From positions 91,987 to 155,986 of the forward strand of contig NZ_VUAZ01000019.1 of the NCBI RefSeq assembly GCF_009296165.1: DNA of 64,000 nt, read 5' to 3'. Of this stretch, positions 32,705-42,621 are shown piece by piece. The translations under genes and the position numbers were made by a program. The notes below the pieces were generated by a model that was given only the letters and a program-made list of their open reading frames with translations, was not told the origin of the DNA and searched no databases. Numbering within the stretch: position 1 is the stretch's first letter; every line of letters begins with the position of its first letter. The DNA is from Pseudomonas kitaguniensis (GTDB lineage Bacteria > Pseudomonadota > Gammaproteobacteria > Pseudomonadales > Pseudomonadaceae).

Positions 32705-34858
32705 TTACAGCATGCAACACTTTTTGTATTTTTTACCGCTTCGGCAGGAGCAAGGGTCGTTGCGTCCCACTTTCTGGCCATGGCTTTGGCGAATGAGGGA
32801 CGACAACGATGATATTGGTGCTGGGGCCTGGGCATCCCTAGTCAGCTCGTTCATCTGCTCAGATTCGGTCCATGTGGAATTAAGACTCACGCCGAACTGA
32901 ATGTCGCAATCTCCACCGACGGCCAAGCCGAACCACGTATCTGATCGCAGGATGTACTTACGCTTGTGGCAATGGAACTGCAGCCGGCGCAAGGCTGCCG
33001 CCGAGGGGACTACATTAGAGTGGAAGCAAATGCCGGCCCTTCCTTGCTCGGCTCCGATTGTAAAATCGTGCCCCTGCCCATCCTTTCGCGTCATGCGAGT
33101 TATGGCCTCAAGGCCCCGATGGATATTAAAAGCGGCGTCCTCATTCATGGCCAGAAGCTGAAATCCGAGTTCGAGCGTTGCTGGATTGGCCTCAGCTTCA
33201 ATCTGGGAAATCACCTGCTCATACCTCGTACCAGCTAATCTGGTCAGTATGCCTTCGGGAGTGCGCTGGCCCGGATGCCCCTCCCGCCGGACAGTCATGG
33301 CGGTGTCGAGATCGATCGAATATGAGTCATCAATCATCACGTGATTGATTTCGTCATCGAGCCACATATTTCGTTTCAAGTGAAACCCCAAAGCCGTCAG
33401 CTCGTGACTGAGATTCAGCTTACCCACCGCGGCGATTCGAAGGCGGATGTAGCTAAGGAACCTAAGCGGTGACGTGAGCATCTCAGCGAGGGCGTCCAAG
33501 AGGAAGACATCCATCACGAAAGGCGCTTTAACAACCTCGGTCGTCTGATACGACAGGTATTGGCTGGATTGGAATGCCAATGCCGGGTAGTGCTCGGAAA
33601 CAATGTTGAAGAGGTAAATTTCTTTCACGGGATGAGGTAGCTTTACTTCCCTGCCTTGGTCGTCCTCCAGCCGATACCCACCCTCAACAATAATGCTCGC
33701 ACACTCCCATCCTTGCTCGTACGACTGCTGAATTGCCGCGGCGAAGTCTGACTTGAGTTGACCATCATTGCCTTTCCGGGCCTCAAGGGTCAGTTTTTTT
33801 GACTTCGCCTGAACAATGATCAACCGATCGCCGAAAACGACCAGCACGTCGGCCTCACCAGCAATGTCCTTGCCTTTAAACAAATTTACGTTGGTATGGA
33901 CATTGCCGTCACCAAAGACTGCGGCAAGCCGCCGAGCTGCGAACTGCTCCGCAAATGCGCCGCGATTTGCCATGGCTTTCGGTCGGTACGGCTTGTCGGC
34001 CCACATCCAGAAAAATGGCGATTCGTAGAGAGCCTCGTAGATGGCGTAATGCTGGAAGAGCAACACCGTACCGCGACCGGTCAGCAGTAGCGGCGTGGCC
34101 GCGACGGCATTGAAATCGCCAATGGTCTGAAATTGCAGATTGTCACCAGTCAGCGTCAAAGCGCGGAATACGGCCTCGACAATGGCTACATCCAGTCCGC
34201 TTAAATCCGAGACAAGCTTCGCCGAATACTCAAATGCTGCGAGCAACATGTGAGGCTCAACCTCTGGCGTATTGGAGCCGGTGAAGGCGGCGCATGACCT
34301 CTCGTCCATAAGGGCGCACATGGCGTGTGCAACCACCTGTGCCTGGCCGATGGAAAAGCCCATTTTCTCAACGAGCCAGTGGTCATCTTCACCGTACTTC
34401 GCGGGAAGAAAATCACGGTACTGGAAACTGTAGGCGGACTCGGTCCCATAAAAAATCGGCTCTCGCATGGACATGCCGTCCCAGGCTGCTCCCGTGTTGC
34501 TCCCGCTCATGGCCTGATCTTTCAGGGCTGACATCATCGGTCGGGAAAGAGCTTGGTGTAGCTCCAACATGAGTGTATCGGTGCGGGCTACCAATTCGCC
34601 CAAGACCTCTACAGTGGGCACGCTCATGTCCAGATCCTGACGAACCATCAACCCGAGCAGAGTTGTGATTTCAGTCCTTAATAAGCGGTCATTGCTAAAA
34701 AGCGGAGCAATGTCATCCGGATTCAACTCGTCGTTGTACATGACTAGGTTGTCCCGATGACATATGAAAGCAATACCATGGACATAGCCTGGAGAGGCTG
34801 TCAGCTCAACAAGATCAGCAAGAACCTCAGTTTCGGATCGACCTATTAGTGTCGGCAT
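32705..34858 (-). CDS. NERD-like nuclease-domain protein with C-terminal SEC-C zinc motif
   Basis: A 717-aa protein. The N-terminal 300 residues are helical and unknown. Residues about 300-400 carry a restriction-fold core: NRGAFAEQFAARRL (Glu helix), GEADVLVVFGDRLIIVQAKS with the (D/E)-x-D ... Q-x-K pattern of NERD/PD-(D/E)XK nucleases. The C-terminus VGRNDPCSCRSGKKYKKCCM is a complete SEC-C zinc-binding motif. The ATG at 34858 has GGAGG 8 bases upstream. It is the first gene of a three-gene minus-strand unit with the GIY-YIG and 102-aa proteins. Two nuclease-like proteins together in a defence island suggest an antiphage role. Confidence 0.7.
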   Translation of the reverse strand: MPTLIGRSETEVLADLVELTASPGYVHGIAFICHRDNLVMYNDELNPDDIAPLFSNDRLLRTEITTLLGLMVRQDLDMSVPTVEVLGELVARTDTLMLELHQALSRPMMSALKDQAMSGSNTGAAWDGMSMREPIFYGTESAYSFQYRDFLPAKYGEDDHWLVEKMGFSIGQAQVVAHAMCALMDERSCAAFTGSNTPEVEPHMLLAAFEYSAKLVSDLSGLDVAIVEAVFRALTLTGDNLQFQTIGDFNAVAATPLLLTGRGTVLLFQHYAIYEALYESPFFWMWADKPYRPKAMANRGAFAEQFAARRLAAVFGDGNVHTNVNLFKGKDIAGEADVLVVFGDRLIIVQAKSKKLTLEARKGNDGQLKSDFAAAIQQSYEQGWECASIIVEGGYRLEDDQGREVKLPHPVKEIYLFNIVSEHYPALAFQSSQYLSYQTTEVVKAPFVMDVFLLDALAEMLTSPLRFLSYIRLRIAAVGKLNLSHELTALGFHLKRNMWLDDEINHVMIDDSYSIDLDTAMTVRREGHPGQRTPEGILTRLAGTRYEQVISQIEAEANPATLELGFQLLAMNEDAAFNIHRGLEAITRMTRKDGQGHDFTIGAEQGRAGICFHSNVVPSAAALRRLQFHCHKRKYILRSDTWFGLAVGGDCDIQFGVSLNSTWTESEQMNELTRDAQAPAPISSLSSLIRQSHGQKVGRNDPCSCRSGKKYKKCCML

Positions 34859-35529
34859 GCGGCGTTCCTCCCAGAGATACATCAGTCAAAGATGCGCAAG
34901 TATCTTGGACTACTGTGAATCTAGCGTAGGTGCCAAGAATGAAGAGGACGGATTTATTTTCTCCACTCCAAACGTCCGCTTTTGGCCGGTGCTGTCCGTC
35001 GTAAGGGGGGCAATCGACCAAAAGAGGCTATTCGATCGTGTTACGAATCTTGGGACGATTCAACACGAATGCTCTAGGCATTACAGGCGCCATACTGCGA
35101 CTAAGGCAGTTATAAGCCTAAACTTATGTCCCGCATATCCTTATTCATCAGCCGAGCCCCTGCCCTATGCCGCCGATCGCATAAGGCAGAAAACGACCCG
35201 AGCTTGCCCAAATAGCGGAAAGGCAAAGTGATGTAACAGAACTGTCGGGGAGACTTGAGGTGTAGTTGAGTCAGTCGGTACGTCATTTACCATCGGCATT
35301 ACGGCGTTGGCCGAGTGGGCTGCTGATCCTTTGTGGAATGGGACAATGGTGGGGGCGGCAATGAATTGCAGCTACAGTTGCGCGGGAGTCTGCCGGAAGC
35401 CTATGTGCGCATCACGCGCGACAAGCTTTCCAGTCGTGACCAATAATTTTCGCATCGTCGTGTTCAACCGCATCGCGGATTTCGCGGCGCGTGCCGACGC
35501 TGTTTTCGCGTCGAAAAGGAAGGCAAACG
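34859..35529. other. Divergent intergenic region upstream of the STAND unit
   Basis: 671 bases between divergent genes. It holds the second copy of the 16-bp repeat (34973-34988). Frames at 34857-35231 and 35307-35537 have no ribosome sites and no similarity I recognise. Promoters of both units must lie here. Confidence 0.4.
34973..34988. repeat. 16-bp dispersed repeat, copy 2
   Basis: CGTCCGCTTTTGGCCG, same as 32564-32579. Confidence 0.45.
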
Positions 35530-38500
35530 ATGACTGAGAACATCAAGAGCACGGCAATCACCTCTGCCGGCTACATCTATCAGAACCGGCAGGGGCTGCG
35601 GGTGTTGTGCGACTGGCTGGATGCGCCGAGTCGCTACGCGAAGGTCAAGTTCGAGTGTGACGTTGAGGCGGAAGCACCAAAGGGTTTGGACGACATCGTG
35701 GTCGAGCGCTCGGACGGACTGCAAGACCTTAAGCAGGTCAAGTTCACGCCAAACCCTGATGCACATCCGCTGTCCTGGGATTGGCTGCTTGAGAAATCCG
35801 GCAAGACGGAGCGGTCCCGGTCAATGCTGAAGAAGTGGTTTGACGCGTACAGGTCGCTGGACCTAGCACGTATCGGTGATCTCTCCCTGTTGACCAACCG
35901 GCGGCCTGATGCTGAGATCGAAGCCTGCCTGGCCGGTAGCAAGATTGATTTCGCCAAGGTACCTGACCCGAGGCGCGCGGCGCTCATCGCCGAACTCGGC
36001 GGCGAGGCGGATTGTGAGGACTTTCTCGGTCGACTACAGATCACGCACAGCGACAAGGGCTACGAGACGCTCGAGCACGAGGTTGACGCGCGGCTGCGTG
36101 CGCATGGCACGCCGGAGGGCATCGCCGTCCTCAAAAACGTCGCTCTGAACTGGGCGACGCAGAAGTACTCTCCACCGCCGTCCGGCTGGATCACGTTGCC
36201 AGACCTTCGCGCGATCCTGCAGGCGACACCGCCGGCACCTCTCCCGGAAGACTTTGCGGTCCCCAAGGGCTATCAGGTGCCCGATGCAGAATTCCACGGC
36301 GCTTTCGTCAAGGATGCTCTGCGGTCAGGCGGCAAGGCGATCGTTCTGACCGGTCCGCCTGGTCGCGGCAAGAGCACCTACCTCAGCGCGCTGTGCGACA
36401 TATTCGCCGACAAAGACATTCCGACGGTCCGCCACCACTACTTCCTGTCCACGACGGAGCGCGGTCGGGATCGCTTACACAGCTACGTCGTCGAAGAGTC
36501 GATCCGATCGCAGATCGAGCGATTCCATCCCGACGTCCTCCGCCCGCCCGGTGGCCTGCGCGCGCAGTTGGACGCCACTGCGGCGCACTACAAAGCGCTC
36601 GACAAGCCCTTCGTACTGATTTTGGATGGTCTCGACCACGTCTGGCGCACCAACGGGGAGGACAAACAGCCGCTAGAGGACTTGTTTGCCCAGTTGGTGC
36701 CGTGTGCTGAGAACTTGGTACTGCTCGTGGGTACACAGCCGGTGGACGACGCACAACTTCCGGCAGACTTGTTGATCGCTGCGCCGAAGGCAAGTTGGAA
36801 GACGCTGCCCGCCATGTCCGGCGACGCCGTCCTTTCGTACTTGCGTCAGGCGGTGCACGCCGGTCGGTTGAGCACGGGGTTTGGGCCTGCGGAGCCTAAT
36901 GAGAAGGACGTTCACGCAGAGCCTGAGGCGGCTGAAACGACCGAGGTTGCCGCAGCGCACGAGGCTGTTGCTGAGGAAGAGTTGCAGAGCGCCGCGGCCG
37001 CGCTCCGCGCCAGGACCAACGGTCACCCACTGCACGTCATCTACGCGACCTCTGCACTTGTGCTTGCCGGTGGCAAGGTCACGCGATGGGACGTCGAGCA
37101 ACTCACCGGAGATCTGAGTCAGGGCGTGAAGTTCTACTACGGGTCGCTGTGGGAGCGGGTTTCACCCAGCCTAAAGGATGCGCTGCGACTGGTTTGCGCC
37201 TTCCCGTTCTTCTGGCCACGGACTGCATTCGGCGAGATCGCGACCGCGATGAGGCTGGCGGCGCCCGAGATCGAAAAGGTGGAACATCTGCTTCATTCGT
37301 CGGCCGCCGGTTTGAAGGTCTTCCACGAGAGCCTGGCGGTGTACGTGCGGTCGACCGATGGCTACGCCGATCGCATCGCTGCACTGAGGCCGGAGGTTGC
37401 GCGCTGGCTGGAGACGTTGGCTCCCAACGCTTTGCGGGTGAACTGGCTCTGGACGGTCCAGGCGCAGCTTGGCGATCCAAGCCATCTGATCGCGGGCTTG
37501 ACCCGAGACTGGGTGCTGCTGCGACTGGAAGAGGGCTATCCGCAGTCGCTGTTTGACACATTGATCACCGACGCCGTGGCTGCCGCGCTGGACCGGGCTG
37601 AGTTCGCACAAGCCTATCGCCTCCAGCACCTGAAGGCCCGCATGGTTGAGGGCAGCCAGTACCAAATGCAGGACGAGGACATGGCCAGCTGGTTTCTTAC
37701 ACGTGGACGCTGGCGTCGGACGATTGGGTTATCCGAGAGGCCGTTGCCTCCAGGCACGAGACGGATATCAAACTTGTGGCGGCGCTGGGGCTAGCGCTGC
37801 GAGCGCGCGGAGACCATATCGTGGCCGAGACCTGTGGCGAGGAGACGCTGCGACGCTTCCGGGGCGCGAGTCGCTTCTCGAGAGAGTACTCCACGGGCAA
37901 CGGCTTGGATGCTTTCAGGTTCCTGGCGGGTGCTTTTGCGCGCCTAGGCGCGGTAGGGGTCACGCCGGAGGGGCTCAAGCAGTTCGTGACACGTGCTAAC
38001 CCAGAGGGCTGGTTACCGCGCGTACGGCTGATGGCCGCGGAGGGGCAACTGGACGAGTTGATGTCGCTTGCAGCGTCGCTCGGCGATAGCCGGCGTAAGT
38101 GCATTGTCAGCGATGCCTGCCTCCGGGCCGCGGCTCAGGTCAATGTAAGCATCGTCGAACGCGGTGACTTCAAAGCACTCGCCAGAACGCCCTTTGTAGC
38201 AGCCATCGAGGCGGCCCACGTGCATGCCGTGACGACCTTAAACGCTTCAATCCCGATCGACTGGCTGGGACTCAACTACCGTGAGCGCAAGCAGGACCTT
38301 GCGAAGCTGGTGCACCACTGGTTCTTCAGCGCTGTGCACTTGAGCATGTGCATGTCCGCGGAAGGGCAGACCGAGTTCAGCTTTGCACGCGCACCGGTAT
38401 ATGCCGACCGAGAGAATGTCACTGACTTCCTGAACGTGCTCTCGGGCGTCGCCGGCCAAGTGGCTCATCACTGGTGGCGGGGGGATTTCGTAGACTTTCA

Positions 38501-40022
38501 CGCGGTCTTTGAGCTATTAGACCCGGTGGAGTTTAGGCATTTCCGACAGAGCTACGACTGGCAATCTGCAGCAGAGGATTTTCGGGCTGCCCTGCACCAG
38601 GTTGCCTGCGACGTCCGTCTGGGCAGCATTCTGTTGGGCCATGCCGTCGAGGCTAATCTCACCGAGGCGACGCTCGCTGCCGCAGAGTCGTTCAAGTGGT
38701 TCGACGCGGCGTCTTTCCGCGAGCAGTACGCCGGAGGGCTGCTGACGAAGATGTCTGATGAGGCCGCTGCGAAATTCGTGCTCTCCCAGCGCGAGCAGTT
38801 CGATGCTGAGGTGCGGCAGGAGACCAGCGTGCATCTGCAAACGCCGCTGCAGTTGTGCGGAATTTCGGTGGCCCATTGTTTGGAAACAACGGCGCGCGAA
38901 CTTTGCCGACAGACCTGGGAGCTTGCGACAGGCTTCTCGCATCGTAAAGATCCGACGCTGAACAAGACCCTCGACGCGATCGGTTTCTTGGTCGAAGCTG
39001 CGCCGAAAAATGCACGTCGACTGTTAGCGCAGGTCGCCTCTCAAGTCCACTCCGTGCTGGACTACACGGACGGCAGTGGCACCCGACACGCGCTGACTGC
39101 GGCGGACGCGCTGCTGGCCAAGCTGGCTCCCGCCGCATTGGTGGCCAAGTACGAGGAGCATGTCGACGCCGGGCAGTGGTCTCAGGCTGAGAACAGCCTG
39201 AGTGTGTACGTCGAGCAGGGAGTGAAGGCCGGCTGGCAGCTTGATGCGCTAATGCGCACGGGCCTGCCCCCGGAAGTTAGGGATGTGCTGCAGCGTCTAG
39301 TCAAGGAAGGAGTCGAGGGTGCCGCCGAGCGACTGGGGTTACTCAACGCTCACGGAGGGTGGGACATCGGCGTGCTGAGTCGCGAGGAGCACGCGAACTC
39401 AAACACGGATCGAAAGCCCTTCGATGGTGACGTCTCAACCTTCGAGCCCGAGCAGCTAATGGCCTTGCTCGATCGCTTATCGGGTGGCGGCTACGACGAC
39501 GAGGCGGCGCTTCTGGCTTGGTATCAGTACTGGGAAGGCCAGGGACAGGGGAAGCGGATTCTCCATGCACTGGATGACTCGCTTTTGTCCGACCGAGGTC
39601 GAGGCCGTGATCTGCTCCACCTGTCTGGCCATGCCTTTCACACCCGACGTAGGCAGAGCGGTCTGAAGGCTGCTTGGAAGTACCTCGTCAGCGCGCAGAT
39701 CTACAGCGGCGCCTGGATCGGCTATATGGAGCGCGAAGAGAAGACGCTCGCGCGGCTCGACCTCGTGGCCCAGTACTACCTGAAATATTGCGATGACTTC
39801 GTAACCAAGACAGCCTATGCCATGTTCGGCGAACCGGAGCGGCCGCGATTGGCGCCGGGTGAGGCAATGGTCTATTTCTACGTGAAGCAGGGACGCATAG
39901 ATGCGGCGGTTGAGTTCGCTCAGGTTATGGTCGACTGTGTGCTTGAAGACACTCGAACCCTCCCGCTAGCTAACCCGCGGTGGGGAACAGAACTGGTTGC
40001 TGCGGACGCGCGGGAGGAGTGA
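35530..40022 (+). CDS. DUF4297-like nuclease / STAND NTPase, about 1,500 aa, frameshifted at about 37692
   Basis: Read as one gene of two frames. Frame 1 (35530-37794) starts at an ATG with AAGGAAGG upstream. The nuclease domain spans residues 12-75 (YIYQNRQGL, KFECDVEAEAPKGLDDIVVE, LKQVKFT: the YQ, E, DD, QVK pattern). A P-loop NTPase follows, with Walker A GPPGRGKS (275-282) and Walker B LILDGLDH (363-370). Frame 2 continues as TWTLASDDWVIREAVASRHE, LVAALGLALRARGD and about 740 more residues of helical repeats to 40022. One extra T in TGGTTTCTT (37690-37698) would restore the frame. The plan effector-STAND-helical sensor matches Avs proteins. GC content is visibly higher than in neighbouring cargo. 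The shift may be a true mutation or a read error. Confidence 0.75.
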
Positions 40023-41464
40023 TGGACGAGCTTCGAATTCTCATCTCTCGCCTAGGATGGCCGACGCCATCCTGCCGATGGTGGACATTGCAGGAGTTGG
40101 CAAAACTGTTGAGCGACCCTGCGACGACGACAGAGACCGAGTCAGCGCTGCTGAAGCTGCTGCATTCGCGCAAGCTCGAGGCGGAAGTCGTCGAGGCACT
40201 CTGCATCTTCTGGATGGCTGCAAGTGAGTACGGCTACGTTCCCAATCCCGATTTGCCGAACCGCACGCCGAAACCGTCACTCCTATCCAACCTGCTCCTC
40301 GAGGCTCTCGGCTTCGAGGAGCAGGCGCTAGATACCGACCTCAAAGCGGCGCCAAAGCACTTCGAGATTCCCGGTGATTTCGAAGGTGTGCAGGGGGTGG
40401 ACCTGGCCAGGATGTTCCGGACCACGCTGAGCAGGCTGGAGCTTCGAACAAAACTCCCGCTTATTCGCCAGATGGCGTTCGAGTGGACTGAAAACCAGGC
40501 GGCCTATCCCGAGGCTTCCCTGCAGGGCGACTTCGGGCACTTTGCGCGGCCGCTGGGGAAAGGCTTCGTAGGCACATACTCCGCTCGGGCCGCCCTTCGT
40601 GCGATCTCCGCCTACTTGCGCACCTTGGCGGTAGCGGAACGGTTGTGGGGGCTGCCCTCTGGGGTTGTGCGCCATTACGCACTAAAGGCGCTGCCCATTC
40701 ATCCAACGCTGGCTGCGCTGAGGCCTTCACGCCCGGCATGGGTGCCGGTCCGGGAGGACTTCAACGGGAGCGCGAACGCGATCGAGGGAATCATGCGAGA
40801 AGTCGTCCTTCGCGTCGCGGCCGAGCGCCCCGGCGATGAGCTGATCGCGCTCAGCACTCCCGTCGAGATGACGATGGGACGCTGCGTGGAAGTATCGCTT
40901 GTGCGATGGCTGCAGTTCGGCAACAGTGAAGTGGCTGACCAGGATCTTGCTTCACATATTGACTCCTTCTGGCGCGACATGCCAATGCTGCCAAGCGTGC
41001 CCACAGCGCCGCTCGACGAGATGACTTGGTTGGGGGCAATACCTATCGATCAGTTACTGGACGTCCCGTCTGCATCGTTGCCTTTGGCCGGACGGATGGA
41101 CTATGGCCGCATGGGATACCTGCAGCTGAACCTCTATCCATCTCGACTGTTCGTGCCGACGCTCCTAAGGACTGCTCAAGCAGAGGTACGTCAAGTGGGC
41201 ACCACGCTTGAGGTCCTTGTCGATGAACAGGTAGTGGCGGACTACGCTCATTGGAATACGGGCTGGGGGCCAGTGCGTCCGGGGTCGCTGAATGGAGCCT
41301 GCGGTGCGGCCTTAGTTTCTCGCGGAACGAGCTACCGCGAGTTACCGGCCGCCGAAGGGCAGGTGGTTCGATCGTTCTATCTCTGGCAAGTGCGCCTGCT
41401 TCACCGGAGCAACTCGTACAACGCGTTCGACGAGACCCTAAAGAGTGGCGTCTTCTTCCTTTAG
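40022..41464 (+). CDS. 480-aa partner of the nuclease-STAND protein
   Basis: The ATG at 40022 overlaps the stop of the STAND gene (TGATG) and GGAGG precedes it, so translation is coupled. The N-terminal 100 residues are helical and HEAT-like (RWWTLQELAKLLSDPATTTE, ALLKLLHSRKLEAEVVEALC). The middle is also helical (AALRAISAYLRTLAVAERLW), and the C-terminal 150 residues are predicted beta (VGTTLEVLVDEQVVADYAHW). No known domain. GC and codon use equal those of the STAND gene, so both were acquired together. It may be a sensor, regulator or second effector. Confidence 0.65.
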   Translation: MDELRILISRLGWPTPSCRWWTLQELAKLLSDPATTTETESALLKLLHSRKLEAEVVEALCIFWMAASEYGYVPNPDLPNRTPKPSLLSNLLLEALGFEEQALDTDLKAAPKHFEIPGDFEGVQGVDLARMFRTTLSRLELRTKLPLIRQMAFEWTENQAAYPEASLQGDFGHFARPLGKGFVGTYSARAALRAISAYLRTLAVAERLWGLPSGVVRHYALKALPIHPTLAALRPSRPAWVPVREDFNGSANAIEGIMREVVLRVAAERPGDELIALSTPVEMTMGRCVEVSLVRWLQFGNSEVADQDLASHIDSFWRDMPMLPSVPTAPLDEMTWLGAIPIDQLLDVPSASLPLAGRMDYGRMGYLQLNLYPSRLFVPTLLRTAQAEVRQVGTTLEVLVDEQVVADYAHWNTGWGPVRPGSLNGACGAALVSRGTSYRELPAAEGQVVRSFYLWQVRLLHRSNSYNAFDETLKSGVFFL

Positions 41465-41789
41465 CCAGCTGTCGTTTCTGTGTTCAGGGGAGCAGCGAGT
41501 GTTATAACGAAAAGCGAAATACCGACTCGAGCTGCTTCGCGGACGGCTGATTCGGCCGATTGTTGACTGTCACAAAGGGCTGATAACGACCCAAAACGAT
41601 CGGTGGCTAGAAGCGGCAATTGGCTTTGGTCATGGACATATACGAACTCGGGATCTATTAGAGCTAACGGGTACTAGCTTATACGATTTCGATGGCCGCC
41701 AATGTCTACCGCGTCTCCAATGGCAGTCAGGAGCACCGATTTACGCTAGACCTCATTACCAACTAACACCCGGGTTCAACGGAGGCACA
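41465..41789. other. Intergenic stretch after the STAND unit
   Basis: 325 bases, no gene. It contains a diverged copy (about 41547-41575) of the 'TTTGGCCG' dispersed repeat. No clear terminator follows the 480-aa gene. Confidence 0.4.
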
Positions 41790-42374
41790 TTGGCTCGCAT
41801 CGCTTCTCTTGGTTGGGGCTCCCTGATTTGGGAGCCAAAGAAATTTCCGATTCAGGGGCAGTGGATTGAGGATGGACCACTGATACCAGCTGAATTCGCC
41901 AGGCAATCGCAAGATGGTCGAATTACGCTTGTGCTAGTCGAAACCGGACGGCTGGTTCCCTCCCTATGGGCAGTAATGGACTCAGTGGATCTCGCTTCTG
42001 CCGTTGAGGCTTTACGCAGCCGCGAAAACATTCCGGGGAAAAATGTAGAAAAGCACGTTTGCAGATGGTCTGCCGGCCAGCCATCTCCGAGGCTGATTCC
42101 AGATTTATCCGAATGGGCTAACACTCACGACGTGGCCCACGTGGTCTGGACCGGCCTACCCCCCAAATTCAACGGTGCAGAAATCACACCGTCTGCTGAG
42201 CAGGTCGTGGAGTACTTGGTAAAGCTCACCGGCGAACAGCGCGAGAAAGCCGAGCGGTATGTTCGCCTTGCTCCGCGGCAGATTGATACCCACTACCGGC
42301 GCTGCATTGAATCGTCGCTTCACTGGCATGCCTTGGGCGGCGATTCAGGCCGATCCAATCCATCATCGGAGTGA
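41790..42374 (+). CDS. GGCT-fold (gamma-glutamylcyclotransferase-like) protein
   Basis: A 194-aa protein. Its start ARIASLGWGSLIWEPKKFPI is the GGCT-like substrate loop (x-Y/W-G-S-L-x-W), followed by LIPAEFARQSQDGRITLVLV. Members of this branch are mostly uncharacterised and often carried on mobile elements. The start is a TTG with GGAGG 7 bases upstream; no ATG is available. It stands alone between the STAND unit and the ParB cassette. Confidence 0.65.
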   Translation: MARIASLGWGSLIWEPKKFPIQGQWIEDGPLIPAEFARQSQDGRITLVLVETGRLVPSLWAVMDSVDLASAVEALRSRENIPGKNVEKHVCRWSAGQPSPRLIPDLSEWANTHDVAHVVWTGLPPKFNGAEITPSAEQVVEYLVKLTGEQREKAERYVRLAPRQIDTHYRRCIESSLHWHALGGDSGRSNPSSE

Positions 42375-42413
42375 GATATTGGTGTGAGATCTCGTGATAG
42401 GCAGCTTTCGACC

Positions 42414-42572
42414 GAGGCTGTGTAAAAACGTTTTCGAGCGCGACGGGGATTAAAAACCGGATTGGTAATCGCGCATTTGCGTGATATCCACATCTGCTGA
42501 CGTGCCGATAAATGTCAGATTTAACGTAGACGCGCGAACTTCAATTTTGGCGAAGCGTTTTTACAAACTCTG
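42414..42572. repeat. Inverted-repeat-bounded segment beside the ParB cassette
   Basis: GGCTGTGTAAAAACG at the left and CGTTTTTACAAACTC at the right share a perfect TGTAAAAACG / CGTTTTTACA pair about 125 bases apart. It resembles ends of small non-coding transposon derivatives, and may mark the boundary of the recombinase cassette. Confidence 0.35.
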
Positions 42573-42621
42573 GACCCGTTGCAGCCGTTCGAGGCGTCTA
42601 CGAAAGCAGGGGCGATTCAAT

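Noticed and set aside
34857..35231. 124-codon plus-strand frame in the divergent intergenic region
   Set aside because: No ribosome site, crosses the dispersed repeat, no recognisable protein features.
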